Shown here one piece after another: positions 35,007-44,486 of a DNA stretch of 64,000 nt. The notes under the pieces are model-generated. The model made no database searches. It was given only the letters and a program-made list of their open reading frames with translations, and was not told where the DNA came from. Made by a program: the position numbers and the translations under genes. Location of the stretch: the NCBI GenBank assembly GCA_963814955.1, contig CAWFEX010000008.1, positions 682,001-746,000 on the forward strand, in the 5' to 3' direction. Origin of the DNA: DATCJA01 sp963814955 (GTDB taxonomy: Bacteria; Acidobacteriota; Vicinamibacteria; Vicinamibacterales; UBA2999). Within the stretch, counting starts at the first letter, position 1; each line of letters opens with the position of its first letter.

Positions 35007-35483
35007 ATGGGTGTAGACGTCTTCCTGAAGGTGGGCGAAATCCAGGGGGAATCAACCGACGCGAAGCATGCAGGGGAAATCGAGGTCGTCTCGTGGGCGT
35101 GGGGAATCTTACAAACGGGCAGCATAGCCCCCGCTGGCGGAGGCGGCGCCGGGAGAGTAACGTTCACGGATCTCAGCTTCACGCACACGACAGACAGGGC
35201 GTCGCCATTGCTGATGAAGGCCTGCGCAACGGGGCAACACATCAAGGACGCCACGCTCGTCGTGCGAAAGGCTGGGAAAGGCCAGCACGAGTATCTGGTC
35301 ATCAAGATGTCCGATGTCACCATCACCAGCGTCCAGGCGGCCGGGGCACGCGAGCAACTGACGGAAAACGTTTCGATGAAGTTTGCACTCGTCGATGTGG
35401 AGTACCGCCACCAAAGAGCCGACGGTTCGCCGGATGATGGCGTGCGTTTCACCTACGACATCGAGAACAACCGGGAAGCGTGA
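35007..35483 (+). CDS. Hcp family protein (type VI secretion tube/effector type), orphan
   Basis: A 158-residue protein matching the Hcp1 family: GVDVFLKVGEIQGESTDAKHAGEIEVVSWAWG, FTHTTDRASPLLMKACATGQHIKDATLVVRKAG, EYLVIKMSDVTITSV. GGAGCGGAGCG precedes ATG 35007. No other type VI gene (VgrG, TssB/C, ClpV, TssM) is within the window. Orphan hcp genes often supply tube subunits or effectors to a system elsewhere in the genome. Confidence 0.88.
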   Translation: MGVDVFLKVGEIQGESTDAKHAGEIEVVSWAWGILQTGSIAPAGGGGAGRVTFTDLSFTHTTDRASPLLMKACATGQHIKDATLVVRKAGKGQHEYLVIKMSDVTITSVQAAGAREQLTENVSMKFALVDVEYRHQRADGSPDDGVRFTYDIENNREA

Positions 35484-35792
35484 GCGGAGCGCCAACCACT
35501 CCGCGGCGTGCGGGACTTGAGGCGTTCCGGGGCCGCCTGTGGACCTTGGGAACGTCCGTAGCCTTCACGACGGCGACGCGATTGGCACCATCTAGGGCCA
35601 TGCAGCGCCATTCCCGCGCAGCCCAGAACCCAAACCCTTCAAGCCGCGACCGGAGGCGGTGCGCAATTGCGGAGGCGTACGCCGCTGAGGACGACTCAGC
35701 TCCTATGCAATGTGCGCGAGGGTTGACCGTATGAATCCCGCCCGTATCCGTGTGCGACATCGCAATTTGTGACACTTCATCGAAAATCAAAA

Positions 35793-35921
35793 CGTCACAC
35801 GTAACAAACTCAATAACGACGGCTCTCTTTGTTCCTTTTCGAGAGAAAAAGACAGAGTGAGTGTGACGGTTGGAAATCGCGAGTTGAGGCCGGTGTCTAT
35901 TGCACTTGTTACGGTGTGACG
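35793..35921. repeat. MITE-like inverted repeat in an AT-richer gap
   Basis: CGTCACACGTAACAA at 35793-35807 is repeated in inverse orientation, with one extra base, at 35906-35921. The 98 bp between them carry no gene and have lower GC than the surroundings. The rest of the gap 35484-36087 shows no coding frame I trust. Confidence 0.5.
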
Positions 35922-36087
35922 GCTAGAGGGGACCAGAGAGGACGCCACCGGTTCTCGTCGACTACAGGTAAGCCGCGCCACCCGGTCATCGGCCCACGGC
36001 CAGCCCTGTTCGCTTCTGCGGCCTTGAACGTTGATAGGTACACGGGCCGGTGCGATCCAAGCCCCGCCGCCCGCCAAAGGGGGTGAC

Positions 36088-37149
36088 ATGACGAACGCGG
36101 GCGCCCGGACGGTCCTGACCCTTCTCATCGGTGCCGGCGGTCTCCTGTTCCCAGAACCGGCGGTTGCGCAGCCTGCAGCCGCCTCAGCTGCTGCCGCTCC
36201 GCAGATTCCGAACGGGCCGTTAGACACGAAGTTCTTCCGCGATCTTCCATGGTACGACCCGCTGCGCGCGGAACCGCACGAGGGCAAGGTCCAGCTGTTG
36301 ATTCCGGCGTGGGCCAAGGAGTTTCCGCAGTCCATTGAGCCCGGCACTCGGTTCTCGTGGCAGATCACGCTCGGGCGCGAGATTCCGATTTTCGCCGTGT
36401 CCACGCAGATCGCGGACGGCGAGATGGACCCGAAGGAATGGGGCCTGGGCGTCTGGACGCCCGTGCACTTCCACGTGATCGAAGACTTCAAGGATCCGTC
36501 GGCGCCGATCGTCGACACCGACTACCGGTTCGGAGCGATGGTGAAGTTCCAATATGGGATCTCCGAGACGCTGCGGCTCGGCGTGCGCTACGTTCCGTGG
36601 GCGCACGAGAGCACCCACCTCGGCGACGAGTACACCATCTTCGCGATGAGCCACATCCCAGGCTTCGAGCGGATCAACGTCAGCTACGAGTATCAGGAGT
36701 ACGGGATCTCGTTCGAGGGCAGCGACGTCTTCACGGAGGGCGACGACTGGAAGGCGCGGCACGGAGGCATCATTCCGTGGGGCCCCGATGGCTACTACTC
36801 GGATCATCTGCTCGAACGCGACGAGCCGACGTTGACGCCGTCGCTGAAGAACTACGAGCCGTCGTTCGGTGTCGAGTACCTGATGAGCGAGTGGCGCGGC
36901 CGGCAGACCTACGTCTCGTTCGATCTCAGGGACAAGCTGATTTACAACTACCATCAGACGCCCCAGAACCCCGAGCAACGGCAGTGGTCGTTCGCGCTGC
37001 AGATCGGGCGCGCGGCCGAAGCGGGAGACCGTACTGCGCTCAAAGACTACTTCATCCAGTTCTACCGGGGCGTGAACCCGTACGGCCAGCTCCGCTCGCA
37101 GAAGAGCTGGTGGTCAATCGGGTTCGGCTGGACGTTCGGGCTGCTGTAG
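36088..37149 (+). CDS. DUF1207 family exported protein
   Basis: A 353-residue protein with a signal peptide (VLTLLIGAGGLLFPEPAVA) and a beta-rich mature part: KFFRDLPWYDPLRAEPHEGKVQL, WQITLGREIPIFAVSTQ, VKFQYGISETLRLGVRYVPWAHESTHLGDEYT, and a terminal aromatic strand SWWSIGFGWTFGLL. These match DUF1207, thought to form outer-membrane barrels of unknown role. AAAGGGGGTGAC precedes ATG 36088. It is followed nine bases later by a 94-residue protein. Confidence 0.82.
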   Translation: MTNAGARTVLTLLIGAGGLLFPEPAVAQPAAASAAAAPQIPNGPLDTKFFRDLPWYDPLRAEPHEGKVQLLIPAWAKEFPQSIEPGTRFSWQITLGREIPIFAVSTQIADGEMDPKEWGLGVWTPVHFHVIEDFKDPSAPIVDTDYRFGAMVKFQYGISETLRLGVRYVPWAHESTHLGDEYTIFAMSHIPGFERINVSYEYQEYGISFEGSDVFTEGDDWKARHGGIIPWGPDGYYSDHLLERDEPTLTPSLKNYEPSFGVEYLMSEWRGRQTYVSFDLRDKLIYNYHQTPQNPEQRQWSFALQIGRAAEAGDRTALKDYFIQFYRGVNPYGQLRSQKSWWSIGFGWTFGLL

Positions 37150-37158
37150 GAAACCGCC

Positions 37159-37443
37159 ATGCCTGTCACCGACTATCCTTCCAAGATCGTGCTCGTCGGC
37201 TACTTCGTGCAGGAGCAGGAGGCCGGAACGGTTGCGGAACGCGAGAAGTTCAGCCAGGAGATCTTCGACCGATATAACGCGCACATCGTCGCAGCCTGTG
37301 CGGCCGCCGAGCCGCCGCTACCCGATCCATCGGCGGAAGCGAGGGCGCTGATGGCGCTCATGGCCGAGCACGCGAAGGGCGGGACGGCCAAGCGCCGCGC
37401 GGAGAACGCCGTCGAGGCCTACCTGATTCACCGGGGGTGGTAG
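37159..37443 (+). CDS. Small protein, unknown, 94 aa
   Basis: MPVTDYPSKIVLVGYFVQEQ begins the protein, which is mostly helical and Ala/Glu-rich, without signal peptide or membrane segment. It follows the DUF1207 gene by nine bases, which argues for a real gene in that operon. Its TAG stop overlaps the first bases of a tRNA-Leu 3' core (37443-37463), so the original C-terminus may have been replaced when an element integrated there. No family recognised. Confidence 0.6.
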   Translation: MPVTDYPSKIVLVGYFVQEQEAGTVAEREKFSQEIFDRYNAHIVAACAAAEPPLPDPSAEARALMALMAEHAKGGTAKRRAENAVEAYLIHRGW

Positions 37444-37463
37444 AGTCCCCCCTTCCGCACCAC
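37443..37463 (+). mobile_element. tRNA-Leu 3' core copy
   Basis: GAGTCCCCCCTTCCGCACCA, identical to the tRNA-Leu 3' end plus CCA, directly abuts the end of the preceding gene. No anticodon arm is present here. The flank before it, TGGTAGA, also precedes the copy at 58720. Confidence 0.75.
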
Positions 37464-37628
37464 ATCACGAATAGGTCCGGTTTTCAGGGCCCCTTTTCCT
37501 TATCGTCTGACCGAAGCTGACGGATAGCTCATGGCGGTGTCGTCTTCGGTCCTCCAGTCTCGTATCGGGTCGTTCTCGTCGCAGATCCCATTCGACGATC
37601 TAGTTAGTCCCTGAGCTCCGTCCGTAAT

Positions 37629-39330
37629 TCATTTCAATGAAAAGAACGTGTGATAGAAAAGGCCGTCAGGCATTTCGATCACCAGCTCGTAAGTGCCTGG
37701 CATGAACCCGTTCGTCGCCAGGTTGTAAATCCAATTGGTGTTCTCCGAGCGGAAGAATCCCGACCCGTCGTTTGTGTTAGTTGATGGCGCTATCGCGGCA
37801 GCCGCGGCAATGTAATTGCCGATCCAAGATACGGAGGCGACTCGCGGTGGTGAGACGTCGCTGCTCGTGAGCCTCTGCGTCCCGCAGATGAGACCCAGTT
37901 TCAACGGGAGCGTTCGTCCCGCCTGGAACGAGGCGGTCGGCAGTGGTGCCTCAGCACTCAAAGGGACCAGCGGCGCGAGCGGACTCTCGAGCCCATTTAC
38001 CGTCAGGGCGACCCTTACCGTGGTGGATGCTGCTGCGGTCAGGTCACCGTCGCTCACCGTCAACGTGACTGAACTTGGCCCGATTCGGAGTCCGACAACA
38101 GGCGTCGGTCCCGATGCCGTGCCGAACGGTCCATTCCATTGATAGATCAGCGGCTGATGATCGGGATCGGTACGATTGGCTGCCGTCGAGTCTGACCGGT
38201 GTCGAGGCCGGCGCCGCGCAGAAGACTGTCCCGCCGCCAGGCGGGCCAATCACCGCGACAGGAGCCTTGTTGAAGAGCTGGGGTAGGGTTCCCCATGCCC
38301 ACGTGCCATTTACCAAACCGAATTTGAAGCCGCCAAACGAAAGAACGCCGTCGTAATAAGGAATCTCGGCGAGCGAAAACCCGTCGTCAACGAATGGACC
38401 GCCCGATTCGTCGCTGGCTCGAACCAACGACCAGTTCTCGCCGTCCCAGCCCCAGACGGCTGGGCTCGCGGACTGTGAACAATATGGATAGGGACACCCC
38501 ACGGCGATGAGACGTTGATTGAGAAGATCGTTCGCCATTTGATATCCGATCCAGCTACCCGGTGGCGAACTGACCGGAAGCCGCTGCTCCCACCCGGCCG
38601 CTTGTCCGGCCCATACCCACGTATCGGTCAACGCATCATTGAGTTGAGGATCCGACCTCCGTGCAGGACGACCTCCTGGCGACTGCGATCGGTACGCCAT
38701 CGCGCCGTACCCGCGCGCCGGCGGTGACGGCGGTGCCGGGCCTGTGAACGAGTCGGGCGGATCGCTGCCGGCCGCCGACGCCCACTGAGCACCGTCAAAT
38801 ATCCACGTGCTATCTAACGCCGCTCCTGACGTGATATCGAAGCCACCGTGAAGCACGATGTCGCCGGAGCGCTCATCGAACGCCAGCGAAAAGCCAATGT
38901 ACGCGCCAAGTCCGTGAGGACCGTTGACCGGCAATCGCGACCAGTTATCGCCATTCCAGAACCAGGTCTGGGCACCGTAATTGGGATCGAAGCGATCGTT
39001 GTTCCAGCCGACCAGCACGATTCGGTGCCGCCACGAGTCGTACACCATTTCCGACCAGACCATGGGAGGTGGGCTGGTTTGGGGCAGCTGCCGTTCCCAG
39101 CCTGCGCTGCTCCATACCCATGTATCGTTGAGCGGCGTGACGCCTCCGTCGATACCACCGAACAGCACCACTTCGCCGGTTGAATAGTTCGGCGCCATCG
39201 CTGCATCGCGCCGCGGCGACGGCCGGTCGCCGCCGAGGGAATTAAGATCCCACCACGTCGGCGCGGTTTGCGCTTCGACAGCCTCCAACCCGAGAACAGC
39301 AATCAGCAGCATCGCCGCGCGCAAGCGCAT
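37629..39330 (-). CDS. Exported kelch-repeat protein with PKD-like and PxKF-like C-terminal parts (one insertion)
   Basis: About 566 residues once one inserted base near 38178 is removed. Signal peptide MRLRAAMLLIAVLGLEAVEAQ after GAGGAGATCACCT. The N-terminal 330 residues are a kelch propeller (VVLFGGIDGGVTPLNDTWVW, DIVLHGGFDITSGAALDSTWIFDG, TDTWVWAGQAAGWEQRLP). Next comes a PKD-like segment (PVRLDGSQSY then DPDHQPLIYQWNGPFG, VTLTVSDGDLTAAASTTV). The end (FQAGRTLPLKLGLICG ... NWIYNLATNGFMPGTYELVIEMPDG) resembles PxKF domains. Probably secreted or surface-bound; ligand unknown. Confidence 0.8.
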
Positions 39331-39865
39331 AGGTGATCTCCTCGTGCAGGTGGACGCAATCGCGTGAATTCGCACTCACGTGAATTTTCTGAGCAGGCGG
39401 TGTCGGGGGGATGCAAACCCTTGGCCCCTGTGCCGCGCCCGATAGGCCCTGCGGAAGCGAACGCGCTTGGGGTCTTGTGGAAGTGCGACAAAAGACCCGG
39501 TGAGATTAGCTAATGAACATTCTCCCAGTTCGTTTATGCGGGGTTCACCTCGTTTTCGAAATGCCGCATCTTCCTCCAGCCATCGACGGAAGAGGATCAC
39601 CAAAAATGAAAGCGACCAGACGGGACCGTCCTTTCGAGTTCGTTCCCCTTCCGCACCAGACTTCGCTCGCGAGACACGCGAGCGAGCTCCGTCCAGGCAA
39701 GCCAAGCAAAGAACGAGACCGAGCTCGTAGAAACCGCGGAACAGTGCCAGAGAGACGCGCCTCACGTCAAAGAAGTTGCGGGGTACGATCAAGGACTTGA
39801 GGGGACGCGCTCGAGGTGACGACGACTAACGCGTCCACGAGCTCCGCAGGCGGACGCCGTACCCG
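39331..39865. other. Gap without a supported gene, containing a degenerate tRNA core
   Basis: Open frames exist on both strands but none shows family features or a ribosome site. The only recognisable item is the degenerate tRNA-Leu 3' end at 39633-39658. Confidence 0.4.
39633..39658 (+). mobile_element. Degenerate tRNA-Leu 3' core copy
   Basis: TTCGAG followed by a substituted stretch and TTCCCCTTCCGCACCA corresponds to the T loop and acceptor strand with CCA, with fewer C bases than the intact gene. Same orientation as all other copies. Confidence 0.5.
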
Positions 39866-40864
39866 CTAGAAGCTAAACCCGCGACCCACCGCGCAAGGCA
39901 CAAGAACATCGTCTTCGAAAATTCTGGACAACGCGGAAACGGCGCGCCAGCCGGTGCAGTGCCCTGGGACAATCTTCTTCAGCCCGAAGGCCTGAAGATC
40001 ATTGACGGTTTCCGGAATGACCGCTTCGGGACCTGATCCTGAGAGATGGAACCCCCCCATTACGGCGTACAGCGGGACGTCCGCAAAAGCGCTGCTTGCG
40101 TCCTTCAGGACGTTGATGACGCCGGAATGCGAGCATGCAGTGAACACGATGATTCCCTTGTTCTTGATGTGCGCAGCCACGTAGCGCTCATCCATGATCC
40201 AAGGATCCGGTTCCCAAGAGCTGCCGTCTCCCGAGCGCCGCATGTGACTGAGCAATCCGCGCTCGTAGGGTGTGACGCGCGGGATCTCTCCACTGAGGTA
40301 AAACAAATCCTCCAACAGCAAACGAGGCTCTGGCGAATTAACGACGGCAGCTCCGGCGCCACTGAGTGCCTGGACGCTCGGAATGTCTTTGAACGGAATG
40401 TAGCCTCCGTCGGGGAGTCGGATCGCTCGGCTCACAAACATGCCCGGGTTGACGTGACAGGACACTGGCTCGCCGCCATTCGAGGCAACGATCTTGTTGA
40501 TCGCCTCGACCAGACCACCAGCATGGTCCCAGTGACCGTGGGAAAGCACGATTGCACCGACGTTTGCAAAAGCGATCTTGAGGCGATCGCCGTTACGACT
40601 AACCGCGTAAGCCTCCGGGCCTGCGTCAAAGAGGAGAACATGGTGTGCGTTTCCCAATCGGGCTGTAATGACCAAAGACAGCCCAAAGGCTGCGCAGCAG
40701 AGTGCCTCTCCCGACAACACCAGATTTCCATTCGCGTTTAGATGTCCCCATTCCTGCATAACGCCTTGAGGAACCGTCGACAGGCTATCGGTGACGTTGT
40801 CCACCAGCACGCGCACGTTGAGGGCATCGACAGGGCGCAGAGCGTTAGCGATCGCAGCGGTCAT
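39866..40864 (-). CDS. MBL-fold metallohydrolase, DHPS-like group
   Basis: A 332-residue cytoplasmic protein with the metal-binding motif VLSHGHWDHAGG, preceded by LLFDAGPEAYAVSRNG, then later ligands at FTACSHSGVINVL and MGGFHL, and a C-terminal PGHCTGWRA with His and Cys. This arrangement is that of the MBL group related to archaeal RFA-P-associated 'dihydropteroate-synthase-like' hydrolases, which use two metals. Substrate unknown. ATG 40864. It is separated from the DUF1800 gene by a hairpin. Confidence 0.82.
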   Translation of the reverse strand: MTAAIANALRPVDALNVRVLVDNVTDSLSTVPQGVMQEWGHLNANGNLVLSGEALCCAAFGLSLVITARLGNAHHVLLFDAGPEAYAVSRNGDRLKIAFANVGAIVLSHGHWDHAGGLVEAINKIVASNGGEPVSCHVNPGMFVSRAIRLPDGGYIPFKDIPSVQALSGAGAAVVNSPEPRLLLEDLFYLSGEIPRVTPYERGLLSHMRRSGDGSSWEPDPWIMDERYVAAHIKNKGIIVFTACSHSGVINVLKDASSAFADVPLYAVMGGFHLSGSGPEAVIPETVNDLQAFGLKKIVPGHCTGWRAVSALSRIFEDDVLVPCAVGRGFSF

Positions 40865-40899
40865 CTCTTACTCCTCCCCGCCGCACGCGGACCTTTCGA

Positions 40900-40922
40900 A
40901 GCCCGTTTCCACGGGCTCTTTT
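40900..40922 (+). terminator. Hairpin with T run
   Basis: AGCCCGT at 40900 and ACGGGCT at 40911 pair around TTCC and are followed by CTTTTC on the + strand. There is no obvious + strand transcript to stop, so it may act in both directions in the gap between two minus-strand genes. Confidence 0.4.
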
Positions 40923-40990
40923 CGGTACGGATTTATCGCAGCGGCTGCACTGAGGCGTGGCCCATAGAAGCCGGCTGGCAAAGGCGGGCG

Positions 40991-42754
40991 CTATACGATC
41001 TGGTACTCAGGTGTACTCATCACCAGATGCACCGTCATGCGCAGCGCATCTTCCATGTAGGTCTTTGCGCGATCGATGTTGTCCGTCCCCAGCTCTTTCG
41101 TCAGAAACGCCACGAAGGCGTCGCGCGCTGCCTTCGCGGGTGGTACGCGGAGCATCCGCCATATCAGGTAATCGACTGCTTCGGCGGTCGTCCTGGCGCC
41201 ACTCTCCAGCACCATCTGAGTGAGGTCGAACTGGGCCGCTTGGCGCGGCGTGGGAATGAGCCTGCGGGCAGCCTGCTGCCACCCCACGTAGCCAGAGATC
41301 CGGGTATTGAACCGCTCGTCGCGCTCGAGGGCGACCCGGTCGAACTCGTTCATGCTGGAGGGATCGTTGACCGCCGTGGCCGCGCCGATGTCGAACCCGT
41401 CCCGCAGCCGGCGACCAAGCATGTCGTCGCTGCCAGCGGTGAAGTTCCAGTCCTTGAAGCCGGTCATGTCGGGAATCAGTATCTCGCGTGCAACGTTGCC
41501 GCGGGCAATGAGCAGCCCCGGCGTGATCCACGCCCTACCGCCGGCCCAGCCTGCCACCGACGGCGGATTCAGCAGGTGCTGGCCCATCGACATGGTCGAC
41601 TGATTGAAATCGGGCACCCCGGGAACGGCTTCGACACCGAGGTGCTTCATCATCGCGACCATCTGCTCGACCGGCCCCTTGATGTGGCCGCCGTAGCTCG
41701 CCTGGCTGTAGAAGTCCTTCGAGGAGAAGATGACCGTGAGTAGCGGCTTGACTTCGTAATCGTGTTCTCGCAGAACCGCACCGAGCTTCGTGCGCAGTTC
41801 TGGGGACACCTCATCCCGGACCAGGAAGCGAAAGATCTTGCCGGCCAGATACTCCGCGGTCACCGGCTGCTCGAAGATGATTTTCAGAAGATCCACGCCG
41901 TCAAAGTTTCCCGTACGGCCCAGAAACGTTTTCTCGCCGGCGTCGTGCTTGTCCGGGTCCACCTTGAACGTAAGGTTGTCGAAGTACCACCCGGTGAACG
42001 CGCGCGCGCATTCGCGCACGTCCTGCTCTGAGTAGTTCCCGACGCCCATGGTGAAGAGTTCCATGACCTCGCGGGCGAAGTTCTCGTTCGGCGCGCCCTT
42101 GACGTTGTATTGCGCGTCCAGGAAGTACAGCATCGCGGGGTTCTGCGCGACCTGGATGGTCAGGTCCCGCAGGTTGCCCGTCGCGCCCCGCTCGAACAGG
42201 TCGATCTGCTGCATCATCTTTCGGTAGTCGCGCACCTTGTTCTCATGGGTGGCGAAGTGGCCGTGCCACAGGAGCGCCATCTTCTGTTCCACGGGATGCG
42301 TGGTCTGCAGCATCCGGTTGGCCCACCAGTAGCCCAGCCGGCGCGTTTCGAGCATCGTCGCCCGCAGCCAGTAGAAGAAGCGGTCGGAGATCGGCTGCCC
42401 CGGACGGTTGCCTGATGGCTTGGTCTCGACCCCCATCGAGGTGCCGAACTTCTCCGCCCGGTCGGTTGCTTCGGGTCGGCTTTCCGGGAACCCGTTCAGC
42501 GTGGGATCCCACAGCCCTGACTCGACGAACGGCTGCAGCGTCGGATTCGGGATGCTCTCGTAGTAGACGAGCGAGCGGACTGCGCGCTCGAGGCCCGCAT
42601 CAGCCAGCTTCTGGATCTCGGCCGGTGTGCCGCCGAAGCCGGCGTGCGCCAGCAGATGCGCGGCGCGGTCGTAGTTCCACTCGGCCGCGGTCAGGGGCGA
42701 CAGGTCGTCCTTCCAAGCCGCCGGCCCCGGAGACCAGCCCACGCGAGCGACCAT
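40991..42754 (-). CDS. DUF1800 family protein
   Basis: A 587-residue protein. Characteristic DUF1800 blocks are AAHLLAHAGFGGTPAEIQKLADAGLERAVRSLV, HPVEQKMALLWHGHFATHENKV, AMLYFLDAQYNVKGAPNENFAREVMELFTMGVGNYSEQDVRECARAFTGW, and NPPSVAGWAGGRAWITPG. GGAGGAG precedes ATG 42754. The family is nearly always paired with DUF1501, as here, where the two lie 21 bp apart. The pair is common in planctomycetes and acidobacteria; its role is unknown but export of the DUF1501 partner suggests envelope or periplasm. Confidence 0.92.
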   Translation of the reverse strand: MVARVGWSPGPAAWKDDLSPLTAAEWNYDRAAHLLAHAGFGGTPAEIQKLADAGLERAVRSLVYYESIPNPTLQPFVESGLWDPTLNGFPESRPEATDRAEKFGTSMGVETKPSGNRPGQPISDRFFYWLRATMLETRRLGYWWANRMLQTTHPVEQKMALLWHGHFATHENKVRDYRKMMQQIDLFERGATGNLRDLTIQVAQNPAMLYFLDAQYNVKGAPNENFAREVMELFTMGVGNYSEQDVRECARAFTGWYFDNLTFKVDPDKHDAGEKTFLGRTGNFDGVDLLKIIFEQPVTAEYLAGKIFRFLVRDEVSPELRTKLGAVLREHDYEVKPLLTVIFSSKDFYSQASYGGHIKGPVEQMVAMMKHLGVEAVPGVPDFNQSTMSMGQHLLNPPSVAGWAGGRAWITPGLLIARGNVAREILIPDMTGFKDWNFTAGSDDMLGRRLRDGFDIGAATAVNDPSSMNEFDRVALERDERFNTRISGYVGWQQAARRLIPTPRQAAQFDLTQMVLESGARTTAEAVDYLIWRMLRVPPAKAARDAFVAFLTKELGTDNIDRAKTYMEDALRMTVHLVMSTPEYQIV

Positions 42755-42775
42755 CGACTCCTCCACTACGGACTG

Positions 42776-44028
42776 CTAAGCCCGGAACATGTCCAGCGTC
42801 GTGAAGTTCTGCCCCAGCACCGTCGCGGCGTCCGCGCCCATCCATTGCTGAATCAAGGTGGCGTACACCTGACGGAAGTCGGTCGTGTTCTCGAGATTGT
42901 CGCCGAGCACCAGGTTCGTCAAACTCGGCGGCTTCCCGTAGAGACCGCCTTTCACGGCATTGCCGATCACGAAGTTCACCTGCGCCGTGCCGTGATCCGT
43001 CCCCAGGCTGGTGTTCTCCGGCACACGGCGGCCGAACTCGCTGTGCACGTACATGACGACATCGTCGGCTCTGCCGATCCGCTTCATTTCCTGGAAGAAG
43101 CCTGCGATGGCGTCCGAGCAGTACCTGGAGCTGCCGATCGTGGGGCGACGCCTGGTTCACGTGGGTGTCGAACAGGCTGTTGCGCAGCGGCACGTAATAC
43201 AGCGTCGTGGGGAAGTCCGCCTCAATCAGCGCCGCCACCTTGTCCAGGTCGAGCAGCCGCAGGTCCGGGTTGTCCTTACCTTTGTATCTCTCCCATGCGG
43301 CCCGCACCACCTCGGAGGCCTGCGCCGCGCTCCTGGTGACCTCCAGCACGTACTTGTGCGCGTCGCCCACAGGAGCGTGCGGCGCGCTCAACGTATCGAG
43401 GACCGCCTTCTCCTGCGCGAAGACGCCGCGCTGGAACTTCGTCGGGTCGACGAACACCAGCGGCACATGCTTCTCCGCCTTCACGGCCAGCGTCTGGCTA
43501 TCGGAAATGTTCACGATCATGTTCGGGCGCGCGCCGGCAGGATCCATCGCCGACGCCGTCCTTCCGATCCAGCCTGTACTCGTTTCCACTGTTGGGAGCT
43601 GCCGTGTGCCAGAACGAAATCGACGAGAAGTGTGAGAACGACGGCCGGTCGTAGCCAACGCCCTGGATGATGGCCACCTTGCCTTCGTCGTACAGATGTT
43701 TCATCCCGCTCATCGACTTGTGCCAGCCGAGGTGCGCGTCGATCGCGAGCAGGTCTTTCTCCTTGATACCGATCGTCGGCCGATGCTTGTAGTACATCGG
43801 GTCGCCGTACGGCACGATGGTGTTCAGTCCGTCGTTACCGCCGAACCACTCGAAGATGACGAGAATCCTGCCCGGCTGTGCAGCCGCTGCCGCCCGGCTC
43901 GCCTGCCTCAGAATAGGTGGCACGGGGCCGATACCGCCAAAGAGACCGAATCCCAGGCCGCCTGCGCCAAGCCGAATAATGTCGCGACGCGACACGCCAG
44001 AGTCGCTCAATCGATTCCTAGTTGCCAC
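42776..44028 (-). CDS. DUF1501 family protein, Tat signal (two apparent insertions)
   Basis: The N-terminus from GTG 44028 carries a Tat signal, SRRDIIRLGAGGLGFGLFGG. The rest has RILVIFEWFGGNDGLNTIVPYGDPMYYKHRP, AIIQGVGYDRPSFSHFSSISFWHTA, then after a frame change near 43600 SDSQTLAVKAEKHVPLVFVDP, and after another near 43120 DDVVMYVHSEFGRRVPENTSLGTDHGTA, the family's C-terminal motif related to sulfatase/alkaline-phosphatase folds. Removing two bases gives 416 residues, the usual size. GAGGCGGATCAGA precedes the start. It leads the operon with the DUF1800 gene. Confidence 0.88.
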
Positions 44029-44142
44029 TCTGATCCGCCTCGGGGCCAAGGATACCCCCGCTTCACGTGAGACTCAACGGGAACGCCACGTGTCGACCGG
44101 GCGTTGAGCGCGAGCGGTTCGACGGCTCTTCCGATACAAGCC

Positions 44143-44312
44143 GTGTGCGAATCTGTGCGAATACAGTCGGCGCTGGCGTGCGCTGCAGCACGCTCGTGCC
44201 CACCATCCGTCCCGTCAATTCGCGTCAGTTCACATCAGCAGAGCAAATCAACCAGTTTGAGGGGCTGGCGGTAGCAATACCGTGGGGGGTTCGAGTCCCC
44301 CCTTCCGCACCA
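44143..44312 (+). mobile_element. Attachment-site-like remnant B: arm block plus well-kept tRNA-Leu 3' half
   Basis: 44251-44312 is the 3' half of tRNA-Leu(GAG) from the base before the anticodon stem to CCA. The anticodon loop is TTGAGGG and the variable arm CGGTA-GCAA-TACCG is fully paired, differing from the intact gene by matched changes. The preceding 108 bp (two TGTGCGAA motifs near 44145 and 44154) match 19537 and 52736. Confidence 0.8.
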
Positions 44313-44486
44313 ACTCACCTCCGTTGGCTTCGGCCACGAACGTCTCGACAGCGACTTGAACTTTTTAGTCGAGATGGTCCGCCGCTCTCTTTAGCCGTTA
44401 TGAGCGTGGCTTATGCCGCCACATGAAAATGTGGATCGGTCTTCATGGGACGCGCGCTGGGCAAATACCCCAAGAGCCAGGCGGGA

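Noticed and set aside
44251..44312. A second complete tRNA-Leu gene
   Set aside because: The 5' half (acceptor strand and D arm) is absent; the sequence before the anticodon stem is the arm block instead.
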